Positions 11,142-22,092 of a stretch of 64,000 nucleotides of DNA are shown piece after piece. A program made the translations under genes and the position numbers. The notes below the pieces were generated by a model. It did no database searches, was not told where the DNA came from, and worked only from the letters and a program-made list of their open reading frames with translations. The DNA is from Haematococcus lacustris (taxonomy: Eukaryota > Chlorophyta > Chlorophyceae > Chlamydomonadales > Haematococcaceae), in contig JASKMD010000008.1 in NCBI GenBank assembly GCA_030144725.1, positions 20,038,029 to 20,102,028 of the forward strand, read 5' to 3'. Every line of letters begins with the position of its first letter. Position 1 is the stretch's first letter.

Positions 11142-11459
11142 GCATGGTTACGTGAGCAATGCACACACAACGTGCATATCACCACACCTGTATTGATGTG
11201 CCTGGTAGTTCCAATCCATGCCACAAGGACTCGAGTCCACAGCGGCCCTGCCCAGCGTTGTCAAACGGTACAAGCCCAAAAGAGAGCAACTGGGCCAACA
11301 CGCACTGCTGGGTAGGGGTAGAACCACGAGAAATGGAAGGCTTTGGGGCGGGGGTTGCGGGGGCAAACAAGGATGCCCAACTCTTCCCCCCCCCCGTCCC
11401 CATGCCACCGCTGCTATAACTGCCTCCTAGGCGATGGATTGGCACCACACCGTGCCCTC

Positions 11460-11603
11460 CAGCCCCCTCCCCCCGAGGACCCATGCTGCTGCTGCTGCTG
11501 CTGCCAAACACAAGGTGGGCAGGTGGCGGGGAGCGTGGAGAGGGTGGTGCCCACTGCCCCAGCCCCACACCCTGCCCTCCTGCCCCCCCCCCCCCCCATA
11601 CCC

Positions 11604-11638
<35 letters not shown>

Positions 11639-11660
11639 CGGCGCCGTGGCAGGAGGCTGA
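11460..11660. repeat. Dispersed GC-rich repeat with CTG runs (one or two units)
   Basis: A unit with CCCATGCTGCTGCTGC, GGTGGGCAGGTGGCGGGGAG and CCACACCCTGCCCTCCTG recurs at 16.2-16.4 kb. It is flanked by C- and G-runs of 10 or more bases. Confidence 0.8.
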
Positions 11661-11833
11661 GAGCGAGGGGGGGGGGGTGCCCACACTCGTGGAGAATAAG
11701 GCCGAGTCGGCGATTTTAGTTAAGGGGGACTGCAGATAGCCCTTTGAAAGGCCGTCCCATCGCCATATGTTTCATGATTTTAATCGACGTGGTTGGGCTG
11801 TAATCGGCCTTTAGCTGAAGGTTCGTAACTCTG

Positions 11834-12372
11834 TGCAGGGTTTCGCCAAACCGTGCACAGGGTTTCAACTGGCTCAGCCCCTAGGTGGCCGTCAAGCCAG
11901 TTCCTGACCGTGTGCAGCGTTTCATAGACCTAGTGCAGGGTTTCGCTGACCGTGCACAGGGTTTCAAAGACCGTGCACAGGGTTTCATAGACCGTGCACA
12001 AGGTTTGGTGTGGCTCAGTTCCTAGGCGTTTCTGACCGTGTGCAGGGTTTCGCTGACCGTGTGCAGGGTTTCAAAGACCTAGTGCAAGGTTTCATTGACC
12101 TAGTGCAGGGTTTCATAGACCGTGCACAGGGTTTGGTGTGGCTCAGTTCCTAGGCGTTTCTGACCGTGTGCAGGGTTTCGCTGACCGTGTGCAGTGTTTC
12201 AAAGACCTAGTGCAGGGTTTCATAGACCTAGTGCAGGGTTTCATAGACCGTGCACAGGGTTTGGTGTGGCTCAGTTCCTAGGCGTTTCTGACCGTGTGCA
12301 GGGTTTTGCTGACCTTGCACAAGGTTTCAAAGACCTAGTGCAAGGTTTCATAGACCGTGCACAGGGTATCAA
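11834..12372 (+). repeat. Minisatellite array A, TGCAGGGTTTC-core units
   Basis: About 25 units of 18-19 bp with core TGCACAGGGTTTC or TAGTGCAGGGTTTC separated by GCTGACC, AAGACC or ATAGACC. Larger blocks beginning GGTGTGGCTCAGTTCC recur about every 140 bp, a higher-order repeat. A short open frame across it is not considered coding. Confidence 0.95.
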
Positions 12373-12379
12373 AGCATGA

Positions 12380-15120
12380 GTGTATAGTCAGCATTGGCTT
12401 ACAACCTACATGCCTGCTGACATCTGCTGCCTCATGTGGCCTCCTACATCAATGTAACATCACACGGCATCACCATTAGAGTCATTCCTAGCACACAAAC
12501 TGACTCATGGCTAACAACTGCTGTTTGCACACTGAAACTGGTGCTGCCAGGCATGCCCCACATGACACAAGCCACTAGACTCAGGGGTGCACCCGCCATG
12601 CACCTCTCATCTCATGCCATGCAACTGACACACTGCTACACACGCCATGCATTGCTCATCTCATACCAGTTGACTAATGGCTATTCAAACTATACACTTA
12701 CGACGAACAGCAGCAAACACATGGCTAACGAAGCCATGCACCTCATGACACATGGCAGCTGACTCAGGGCTACACATGCCTTGCCACACCTGCCACATGG
12801 CAGCTGTCTCATTGCTTGGGATAAGGGAAGGGCTGTTTACCGGCTGCTGCCTTGTAGTGATGGCCTGGGAGGTGGTGGTTGTGGGAGATGGGAGGGTGTG
12901 ATGGAGGGCTAGCTCCGGCTGAGGCTGTGTGCTGCCACAAACAGCATACGACCATGCTCCTCACCATCTGGGAAGCTGCTGACGAACACATTCTGTATCC
13001 TGCTGGCATTATACAGCAAAGACGTGTACAAGACACCACTCATGGCATTCGCATTCCTGGCTGCCACTCATGGCATGCGCACCCCTGGCTGCCAGTTCTG
13101 GCTGCCGGTCCTGGCCATTGCACTTGGCTGCTGTTGACAGCTAGGAGGTGGTGGTGGTGATGGGGGGAAGGGTGCACCAGACGCGCTGCAGCTGCCTCTT
13201 GGCTGATCATGCCTTGCACCACCTGCCCCATAGCAGCTGGCTCCTTGTTGCTCTCTTAAGGCTCCTTGTTGCTCATGCCTTGCCACACCTGCCACATGGC
13301 AGCTGGCTCATGGCTACACACGTCATGTACCACCTCATGGCTGCCACTCCTAGCTGCCGCTCCAAGCTGCTGCTCCGGGCTGCTGCCCTGGGCTGCTATT
13401 GATGGCCTGGGAGGTGGTGGTGGAAGTGGGGTAAGGTGAGGGTAAGGTAGGGGAGGGGCTGCAGTGTAGCGCAGGAGGGGGGAAGCGGAGCGACACGGGT
13501 GAGTTCGTGGGTAAGGGGAAGGACAAGGGAAGGGTGTGACCATTAGACTTGCAGCAAACAAGGGGCATGCTAGCCATCAGGCTTGGTACCAAGAGCCACA
13601 AATCTGCTTCATGCTGGCCACTCACCGTTTGCTGGGGTGGGGTGGGGTGGGGTGGTGTGGGATGGGGTGGGGTGGGGTGGGGTGGGGTGGGGTGGGGTGG
13701 GGTGGGGTGGGGTGGGGTGGGGTGGGGTGGGGTGGGGTGGGGTGGGGTGGGGTGGTGTGGTGTGGTGTGGGGTGGGGTGGGGTGGTGTGGTGTGGGGTGG
13801 GGTGGTGTGGGGTGGTGTGGGGTGGGGTGGGGTGGGGTGGGGTGGGGTGGTGTGGTGTGGGGTGGTGTGGTGTGGTGTGGTGTGGGGTGGTGTGGTGTGG
13901 TGTGGTGTGGTGTGGTGTGGTGTGGTGTGGGGTGGGGTGGGGTGGGGTGGGGTGGGGTGGGGTGGGGTGGGGTGGGGTGGGGTGGGGTGGGGTGGGGTGG
14001 GGTGGGGTGGGGTGGGGTGGGGTGGGGTGGGGTGGGGTGGGGTGGGGTGGGGTGGGGTGGGGTGGGGGGGTGGGGTGGGGGGGTGGGGTGGGGTGGGGTG
14101 GGGTGGGGTGGGGTGGGGTGGGGTGGGGTGGGGTGGGGTGGGGTGGGGTGGGGTGGGGTGGGGTGGGGTGGGGTGGGGTGGGGTGGGGTGGGGTGGGGTG
14201 GGGTGGGGTGGGGTGGGGTGGGGTGGGGTGGGGTGGGGTGGGGTGGGGTGGGGTGGGGTGGGGTGGGATAGGGGAGGGGTGGGGTGGGATAGGGGAGGGC
14301 GTGTGACCGTCACACCTGCAAGCAACAAGGGACGTGCTCACGGTAAGGCTGGGCAATGAGGGCCACTGATGTGCAAGGGGCTGGCCACTCACAGTTATCT
14401 CCATGTGCCATTGCTGACTCCTTGCTGCCTCCTGGCTGTGGGGGGCATGGGCCTCTTGGCCTTGGCCAACCACTTGCCTTGCCCATGCCTCCTGGCTGCC
14501 ACTCCTGGCTGCCGCTCCTAGCTGCTGCTCCTGGCTGCCGCTCCTGGCTGCTCCTCTTGGCTGCTCCTCTTGGTTGCGCCTCCTGGGGAGTGGTGGGTCT
14601 GGCAGGTGGTGCCACCAAGGGTGAGGGTGAGGGTGTGCACTCCTGGCCTGGGTAAGGGTGAGGGAGAGGAGGAGGAGGGGGGTGTGAGGGAAGGAGGTGA
14701 GGGGGAGGAGGTGAGGGGGAGGAGGGAGAAGAGGCATGTTGCTCCTTGCTGCCGCTCTGGCTGCTGAGCTGACCATCACACCTGCAGTAAACAAGGGGCG
14801 TGCTAGCGGTTAGGCTGGGTACAAGGGGTCACTTATGTGCGTGGGGCTAGCCACTCACTGCTTGCTCCATGCGGTCCCTTGATCATTCCTTATGGGGAGG
14901 GAGAGGGGGAGTGGGGGGTCTGGCAGGTGGTGGTGGGCAGTGTGGTAGGGAGGAGGGAGGAGGGAAGAGGGACGAGGAGGGAAGAGGGAGGAGGGAGGAG
15001 GGAGGAGGGTACGCTTTTGCTCTTGTCCGCCGCCCTGGCTGCCGCTACTTGTTGCCGCTGTGGTTGCTGTTTCTGGCTGATGGAAGGTGCCACTGCGCCT
15101 TAGCACCGAACCTGCTCAAG
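12380..15120. repeat. Satellite-like region with higher-order modules
   Basis: No gene seen. A module of about 100 bp (TGACC..CACACCTGCA..AACAAGGG..GGCTGG..GCCACTCAC) occurs at 13536-13634, 14303-14402 and 14770-14868. Between modules are CTCCTGGCTGCC(G/A)-type repeats, GGTGGGTCTGGCAGGTGGTG, and GAGGGAGGAGG tracts. The first interval has been expanded by the GGGGT array. Confidence 0.75.
13634..14295. repeat. (GGGGT)n array with GGTGT variants, about 660 bp
   Basis: A pentanucleotide GGGGT array, interrupted by blocks of GGTGT between about 13750 and 13930 and by GGGGGGT variants near 14065-14085. It has high plus-strand G-quadruplex potential. Very long open frames on both strands are pure repeat translation. 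Confidence 0.98.
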
Positions 15121-15616
15121 CAACACATGGCACATGACACATGACACGCTCCAACCTCGCGGTCGCACCTCAGAGTCGCATCTATGCATCGCACCTTTGC
15201 AAGCTACCTTTGTGCCGTTCGCCCTCAACTCTGTGCTTGATCACAAATACTCTATTCCTTTCGCTGATCGCTAATGGCTGCGAAACCGAGCTGCATGCTG
15301 GCCTCTTGGCTGACGACTGATGGCTGCGAAGGCTAGCTGGCCCGCATTTCATGGCCGGCTGCGAGGCTGCGCATTTGGGCGCTGTCGATGTCGCTGCTGC
15401 TGAGTTTGGGATGGACGTGTCGCGTGTTGCGTGTTGCTGCATTACTGCGGGCTTTGCGAGGTCGACATGGTTTCCTCTCATGGCGCCTCGCGACCTCATG
15501 GCACACCAACGGCATGCTTGGTGGCACCTAGCGCAGATCCCAATGCCAAGCCCGTCAGTTTTCGCGCTCTTGCATGCAAGTCACATGCACAATTGATAAT
15601 TGACTCTGCAGTGCGA

Positions 15617-15882
15617 GACCCTGCACAAGGTCAGCAAAACCCTGTACTAGGTTGGTGAAACCCTGCACTAGGTTAGCGAAACCCTGCACTAGGTCAGGGT
15701 TGACTTGGAAAAAATCAATGCTTGGATCGAAACCCTGCACAAGGTCGGCGAAACCCTGCACTAGGTCTCAAAACCCTGCACAAGGTTTGCGAAACCCTGC
15801 ACAAGGTCAATTGAAACCCTGCACTAGGTTTCAAAGGCTAATTGTGCCTCAAAGAGAGATTAAACCTAGTGCAGGGTTTCGG
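15617..15882 (-). repeat. Minisatellite array B, inverted relative to array A
   Basis: About 12 units of GAAACCCTGCACTAGGTC or GAAACCCTGCACAAGGTC, the reverse complement of the array A unit, ending in one unit in the array A orientation at about 15866. It lies 3.2 kb from array A with opposite polarity. Confidence 0.93.
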
Positions 15883-16194
15883 TAAACTGGCCCCCATTCC
15901 TTACTGGCTTTGACTTTGCACATGCTACCTACTAGGTTGTGCTTCTATTCTGATGCCTGACAACTCCTCATACTCAGAAATTTCGAAAAGTCACTTCAGT
16001 CAGTTAGCGCCATCTCCCTTAGCCAAATTCGGGGCGAGGGCTCAGCCACTGGTCCAGCAGCTCCGCAATGACCAAGAACTCCACTTTGACCCAAGGGAGT
16101 CTTCTCCTCCACTAGGTCACAGCAGCCTACATACCAAGTCTCAGAGCTCAACTCGCAAGTTTGCCGAGCCAGCCAGCCCTTATTTGCCAGGAGT

Positions 16195-16412
16195 GCACTG
16201 CCCCTGCCCCACACCTTGCCCTCCTGCCCCCCCACCCCCCAAGGGCCCATGCTGCTGCTGCTGCTGATGCCCAACACCGGGGCAGGTAGCGGGGAGCGTG
16301 GGGACGGTGGTGGCCACTGCCCCAACCCCACACCTTGCCCTCCTGCCCCCCCCCCCATGGCCCATACTGCTGCTGCTGTTGCTCAACACTGGGGCAGGTG
16401 GCTGACAGCGAA
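16195..16412. repeat. Dispersed GC-rich repeat, two tandem units of about 118 bp
   Basis: GCCCC(A)ACCCCACACCTTGCCCTCCTGC followed by GGCCCAT, CTGCTGCTGCTG and CAACACCGGGGCAGGT occurs twice in tandem. It matches the copy at about 11.5 kb. It may end in or interrupt the minus-strand gene next to it. Confidence 0.85.
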
Positions 16413-16439
16413 TGCTAGCCTCCACCTTCACCCGCTGCA

Positions 16440-16797
16440 CACATTTGTAGTGGGCTACAAGGGGAAGGTGCATTGCATCACACCCAGCTCGAAGTGTTTT
16501 GTCAACAAGGGTGGCTGGCCTTAGAGCATCACCGCGCTCATAGCGCAGATGGGCCTGTCCGAGCATTGGAGCATCACGTAGTACTTCCCAAACAGTGTCT
16601 CTCCCGTCATCATTGGGTGCCATGCACAAAGTTGTCCATGCTTTCCATTTGCCAACCACGCATGGTGCAGTCGACAACTTGCACAACACGCAACGGTCCA
16701 ACTTGACCAATGTGCCCTCCAGCTGCACATCTTGCCCGTTGTTGGGATGGGCGAACGATGGCATGTACCTGCACAGTGTACAAAGGAAGTTTTGCAT
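16440..16797 (-). CDS. Unidentified minus-strand exon, Cys-rich
   Basis: An ATG at 16797 opens MQNFLCTLCRYMPSF, with LDRCVLCKLSTAPCVVGKWK further in. The CxxC pairs could bind zinc. The frame then runs into the GC-rich repeat below 16412, where the protein is no longer credible. No family recognised; it could be a transposon relic. Confidence 0.35.
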
Positions 16798-16917
16798 GTG
16801 GTGACTTGTAAGGCAATGGCAATCTACGGCAATACAGTCTTTGGTTATAACTATGCCATAATTGCCTGCATTTTTACAATTAAATGATTTCTTGGCAGGG
16901 CATTGCTGTGATCGTCA

Positions 16918-17376
16918 TCAACACCCCCTACTAGTTTCATATATAAATACTACGTCCGTGCCCCTTGACACCACATAGTGTGTGATGGGTGACATTCCCT
17001 TCCATTGTGCACTCACTGCGTGCATTGTGTTGTGACCTGTTTCATTGCATACCTTGTGCCAAAATAAACAGTAGGTCGGGGTTTCAGCGCAGATGTCGCC
17101 CTGGCTGGACCGGGGGCCGGGTTTGCAGCAACCCTGCATGGTCGCAGTCGGGTCCACGGTTAGTGAGCCACACGCGCTCATTGTTGCAGCTAGGCAACGG
17201 AGCAAGTGCGACATGTTCTTACTCGCAGCTATCCCAGCAGGACGGCCGACGACATGTGTTCGGCAAAAGGTAGCGACTTGAGCAACGAGCGATACAGGGC
17301 AGTAGGCAGCACTTCTAGCCTTGCAGCTGTGAGTTAAACAAGCTTGGCATCGAGATGTCAACTTTGGTGGGCTCAC
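16918..17376 (-). CDS. Unidentified minus-strand open reading frame
   Basis: A 152-codon frame with many Cys residues (SRCQACLTHSCKAR, CGSLTVDPTATMQGCC) and no repeat content. It has no recognised domain; coding status is uncertain. It lies in line with the minus-strand segments at 16.4-16.8 and 17.5-17.7 kb and may be part of the same locus. Confidence 0.3.
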   Translation of the reverse strand: MSPPKLTSRCQACLTHSCKARSAAYCPVSLVAQVATFCRTHVVGRPAGIAASKNMSHLLRCLAATMSACGSLTVDPTATMQGCCKPGPRSSQGDICAETPTYCLFWHKVCNETGHNTMHAVSAQWKGMSPITHYVVSRGTDVVFIYETSRGC

Positions 17377-17491
17377 GGAATAATCGGTGCACAGCCCTGA
17401 CTAGACCTCCACAGCAAGCGGGTGAAAAAATCGCGGCACGCGGTGGCCTGGTTGGTCCATGCTGGCCCATTTGTATATTTCCTCAGGTGTG

Positions 17492-17765
17492 TCACAGCTG
17501 ACTCCAGGACGGCCGCGGCACAGGTGCAGGTACAGATTCCTGCACTTCAGATCCAGGATGGCTGCCTGGGGGACTGGGACTGGTGTAGACGGGCTGGCCG
17601 TGCTCGTCGAGCTGGTCGGCTACGTGCAGGGAAAACAAGTCCCGAACGAGGAAGCCCAACAGCAGGCTGCTGAACACTGCCCGCTCGCTGCAAACCTTCA
17701 CTCGTTCTAGCAGAGCCAGAAGGAAGGTAGCCCACAGCGCTGGCGGGAGGTGACCGGCTTACATT
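17492..17765 (-). CDS. Unidentified exon with hydrophobic helices
   Basis: The minus strand reads LPPALWATFLLALLERVKVC, then AVFSSLLLGFLVRDLFSLHV and ADQLDEHGQPVYTSP. The composition looks like real coding sequence with one or two hydrophobic helices. Family unknown. A TGACCTG/CAG acceptor context near 17490 suggests splicing, but partners were not found. Confidence 0.35.
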
Positions 17766-17869
17766 TCCGGCCGTGCCGGGTGTGGTCTCTATCGCGGGCA
17801 GCGCGGGCCTCTCCGAAAGCGTTTCTCTTGCATTGGTGATGTGGCTTACACCGCTTAAGCCGTCAGCCG

Positions 17870-18229
17870 TTAGGCTGCTAGGCCGCCCTCCCCCTCAAGG
17901 GGTTCAGGACTTTCTGTAACGCACTTCATAGCAAGGTGCACAAACAAAGGTGCACATGGGCTCAACATGAAGTCATGCAAGTTCTCATTATTGTTCTGTA
18001 AAGTCATGGCAAACTCCGGCTGCTCCCTGATGGAACTCGTGGCAGTGCACTCAAAGATGAAATGCATGGCGTCATCCACTACCCCCTCTGTGCATCTGGT
18101 GCATGTGCGATCAATGAAAGTTACCCCCTCAAACCGAGCCTTCTCCACATTGGGCGTCAGTGAGCTCAAGCTGTTGTGCCTCGTCGCGGCACACTCTAAA
18201 TTACGTTCCTCCTGCGCTGGTCTAGGCAC
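17870..18229 (-). pseudogene. LINE (non-LTR retrotransposon) ORF2 3' remnant
   Basis: The frame contains RTCTRCTEGVVDDAMHFIFE followed by C, i.e. CxxC..D-x-x-H-x-x-x-x-C, the zinc-finger-like knuckle that follows the reverse transcriptase in many plant and algal LINEs. It ends in a stop at 17870, and TGTAA, the usual algal polyadenylation signal, follows in the same sense. No reverse transcriptase core is present, so this is a 5'-truncated copy. It sits directly beside the Fanzor element starting at 18406. Confidence 0.65.
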
Positions 18230-18405
18230 GCCTTTTGATAGCGTTTATCACATTGGAAGCTGCAAATCAATGCCCTGATCCATATATATATGATACGTTT
18301 GACTAACTACTCATGCGATGGAAAAATACAAAGGGAAATACAAATGCCATTGTACAAATGCCATTGCGCTTCGACCATGCACCATGCCGAGTGATCCTAA
18401 ACAGC

Positions 18406-18592
18406 ACAGTGGGTCCCCTACTATTACTACAGGGCAGGGGCTGTGTTATCTGTGATCCGGTTTGTTTGCATGCAGCAAGCATCCGGTACCACTACCTGAT
18501 TCACTACCCCAACCCGCTTGCGAAGGCCGGGCAATCTATGTTGGCATGAAACACATGCTCTGATGTAGGCACACATATGCGGTGCACACGTG
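18406..18592 (-). ncRNA. Candidate guide-RNA region downstream of Fanzor ORF, copy A
   Basis: About 187 noncoding bases between the stop codon and the element end are almost identical to the equivalent stretch in copy B (30635-30824). In TnpB and Fanzor systems the guide RNA often comes from the element end next to the nuclease gene, with the guide reaching into flanking DNA. Conservation beyond the ORF is the only evidence here; RNA structure was not computed. Confidence 0.25.
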
Positions 18593-21500
18593 CTACTGTG
18601 CTACTGGCTGCTGGGCTTGGGCCTTGGGGGCTCGCTCTCGCAGCATCTTGAAGCCCAGTGCTGGGTACTCCTTGCCCTGGGCAGGAAGTCTTCCTCGGTG
18701 TTGCCACCTGCACAGCTCCAGTGGGCGCCACTTGCTCTCCCCTGCCCGCTGGAGGTTGAGGGCTGCGTTGCAATCCCTGTCCACCCATTTGCCCAGCTTC
18801 CCAGGGGTGGCCTGGGCCAGCCAAGGGCACCACATGAGCCCCCGTACCGGCGCCTCAAACCGCTTGCTCCAGGCTGACCGCAACAAGCGGTCCTGCACCT
18901 GGCCAGGCTTGGGCTTCCAGCCTTCAAGCCTGGTGGGCTTGCTGCGGTCCAGCTCCTCCTCACAGGGCTGGGGGCTGTTCAGGATTGAGCTGACCCTGCT
19001 GGTGCGGAACTCATCCACTGTCACCACCTTGCCTTGCACCCTGTCTGTGGGCTTGCCGCTGTTGGCCCTCTCCACCACCTTGCGGCAGGCCTGCAGCACA
19101 GCCTTGGCCCCCCACCCACCCCGCGTGCCAATGCTTGCGTTGCCAAAGAACACCACCAGCTGCTTGCGGGTCCCCCACTCCTGCTGGGACACGCTGGCTG
19201 CCTCCTCCTCCAGCTGCATGGCACACAAGGCACACACAAAGCGCATGACATCCTTGGCAGAACTGGGGACATGGGCACCTAGCAGGTCACATGTGGGGCA
19301 GTCATCAGCCTGTGGTCCTGCCCCTCCCCCCCTACCCTTGGGCACTCCCGCCTTCATGAAGTAGCGCTCCAGGACCTTCTCCTGCGCGCCATGCAGCCTT
19401 ATCCTTTGCTCAGCCCACTTGGGATGCAGGTACTCCCCCCACACTGCATCCCAGGTGGCCAGGGTGACGGCCACATGCCGCTGGATGGCCACCAGGGAGG
19501 TGCCTGCTGGGGTGGCTGCTGCCAGGTGCTGCAGCTCGAGCTTGATGTTGTCATTCCACCGCTGAGTGTTGTGTCCAGCCTGGATCAGGCCGCTGTCATG
19601 CTGCACCTGGCTCCTGGTCAGCTTGCTCCTGTAGAAGCCTTGCAATAGGCCATCTGCACGCCACATCCCTGAAGCTGCGCTGACTGCCTGGATGGCCCCA
19701 GGGTCCAGCCCCATGCCCATCTGAGTGGCTGGGTCAAACAGGAACGCCCGCTCGTCAGCCAGGCCGCTGCCTATGTCAGAGGGAGTGCGCTTGTTGCTGC
19801 TGCTGCTGTCAGAAGGGTCTTCAGCTGCTTGGCTGCTGTCAGAAGGGTCTGCTGCTGCTGGGCTGCTGCCAGAGGGGTCTGCTGCTGGGCCGGCTGCTGG
19901 GTTGCTGCCAGAGGGGTCTGCTGTTGCTGGGCCGGCTGCTGGGCTGCTGCCAGAGGGGCCAGGGGGGTCTGCTGCTGGGCTGCTGCCTGAGGGGTCTGCT
20001 GCTGGGCCGGCTGCTGGGCTGCTGCCAGAGGGGCCAGGGGGGTCTGATGCTGGGCTGCTGCCAGAGGGGTCTGCTGCTGCTGGGCCGGCTGCTGGGCTGC
20101 TGCCAGAGGGGCCAGGGGGGGTGTAGTCCAGTGGGCGTGTGTATTGGACACACACACTGACCCCATCAGTCAGGATGCGCCTATCAAACACAAACCCCCG
20201 GTTGGCGAGCTTGCCTACCTTGAACACTCTGTCCCAGTGACTATAGGCAGCATGCTCAGCCTCAAATGCTTCAGCTGTGGCTGTGGTCAGGCCTAGCTGG
20301 CTGCACACCCCATGCAAGACCCTGGTATCTATCTCGATGCAGTGAGTACCTGACCCTGCCATGGGGGTGAGGATGAAGGGTGAAGGGTGGAGGGCAGTAG
20401 GGAACCCGAGGACCATTGCCCCTGCCCTTGCCCTTGCCCTTGCCCTTGCCCTTGCCCTTGCCCTTGCCCTTGCCCTTGCCCTTGCCCTTGCCCTTGCCCT
20501 TGCCCTTGCCCTTGCCCTTGCCCTTGCCCCTGCCCCTGCCCTTGCCCTTGCCCTTGCCCTTGCCTTCGACTGCTGGGGGGTTAGGGTCCTGCCACTCCTC
20601 AAGGCACCGGTTGACGTAGATGGCGTACAGGATTCGCCGGTGCAGCGGCAGCTTGGTGATGGCCAGCGGCGCATCAGGGTCCTCTGGCTCCTCTAAGTCT
20701 GCTGGGGCTGCCGCCTCCTCCACATCCTCCAGCACACCGGTCAGCACATGCCGGTGGTAGGCCATGCGCTCTTGCCACTCAGGGCTCTCCAGCGGGGTGT
20801 CACGCAGCTCGGAGCTGCTGTAGCTGAGGCCGTGCTGGCACACCACACGCACAAACAGCCTGGCCACCTCGAGGGTGATGCCGTACTTGGAGCGGGCTGC
20901 CTTGGCCCATAGCTTGACATAACGCTCTGCATAGCAACGCGTGAGCACAACATGCATCATGTATCGTGCAACATACATCACGAGCCCATACATGAGGAAT
21001 AACAAACAACACTCTGAGCATACTTGGACATACTTGGACATACTTGGACATACTTGGCATATAGGACACAATTGTGAGTTGTAGTGGCCGCCCCTCTTAC
21101 CGGGGTTGGCGAACATCTCCTGCGTGCTGACAGCCATTTGCTTGGCAAGGTGGCCGATGGTGTTGGAGTCACCCAACAGTTCTGTCTTGTCAAGCTCCAC
21201 CAGCTTTGCTGTGATGGCTGCGTTGTCTGGGTCAGCAAAGAAGGCCTTGGGGATGGGGCGCAGGTTCTGCCGGTGTGCAGGGCCGCGCATGATGTGCTTC
21301 CAGCCTGACAGCTCGCTGGGTGAGGCGAACTCCGCAGTCCAGTCCTGGACGTTGTGGGCTGCCAGTGGGTCCAGGATGTTGAGGGGTTGAGGAGGGACTG
21401 GGGCAGGGGGGAGGGGGCGCCTGCTGGCCAGCCTGCTGCTGCTGCGCTCCTGCAGCTTGGGCTGCCAGGCAGGCTGGGCTGGGCCTGCTGCTGGACCTGA

Positions 21501-22092
21501 TGCAAGGCGGCCAGGGAGGGGGTCCAAGGGGGGCTGCACCCTGGGCTGGAGGAGGCTGCACCGAGGGAGGGGGGGGGGCAGGATGGAAGCCTGGGGTAGG
21601 AGGCCCCACCAGGCATTTGGCCAGCAGCACCAGGACCGCTAGGGACGCGAGTTTGCGCTGCTTGTGGTGGATGCCCATCCTCAGCCTGATGTGCGCCACA
21701 ATCTTGTTTTTGACTTGATTACGGCCCCTGCAAAGCAACACACACACGCACGCTATCATTCGCTATCATATCATTCGCATTGCTATCCAGTACAGGCGTC
21801 CCGGGACCCAGTTCAGATGCGGTGCGGAGGAGGACCCGGATGCGGATGCGGACCCGGATGCGGACCCGGATGCGGATGAAGCAACCCACCTGATGAAGCC
21901 CTTCAGATAGCACTTGACGAACTGAATCCTCGAGTTGGCCGCCTCCTTCAGCCTAGCCTTACGCGCCCTCCCTTGTGGCAATACGGGGCCTACCCAGCCC
22001 AGGTCGTCAGGCTTGCCCTTGGGCTTTGGTTTAGGCTGCTTGGGATTGGGCTGTTTGGGCTCTTCCGCGCCCTTGCGCTTCTTGCCCTTCAT
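18593..22092 (-). CDS. Fanzor nuclease (eukaryotic TnpB-like), copy A
   Basis: The first ATG at 22092 reads MKGKKRKG, followed by Lys/Pro-rich sequence, a likely nuclear localisation signal. Exons: 22092-21890, 21727-21101, 20926 to about 20575, then 20356-18593; intron 2 carries GGACATACTT repeats. Catalytic blocks of the RuvC fold: GMGLDPGAIQAV (about 19710, RuvC-I Asp), VVFFGNASIGTRGGWG (RuvC-II position, without Glu), VTVDEFRTSRVSS (about 19015, the alternative Fanzor Glu) and KWVDRDCNAALNL (about 18760, RuvC-III Asp). All three acidic residues are present. The expected CxxC after TS is replaced by VSS..N. A Gly-Lys-rich tract and Ser/Pro/Ala repeats separate the N-terminal and nuclease parts. 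An 8-bp insertion relative to copy B near 20385 shifts the frame unless it lies in an intron. Confidence 0.82.
20405..20572. repeat. (CCCTTG)n hexamer array in Fanzor copy A
   Basis: About 27 CCCTTG units encode Gly-Lys repeats on the minus strand. Copy B has only about ten units (32635-32708), so the array length varies between otherwise near-identical copies. Confidence 0.95.

Noticed and set aside
13536..14794. Very long open frames on both strands (Gly-Val-Gly-Trp or Pro-His-Pro-Thr repeats)
   Set aside because: They are translations of the GGGGT array in every frame; no unique sequence supports a protein.
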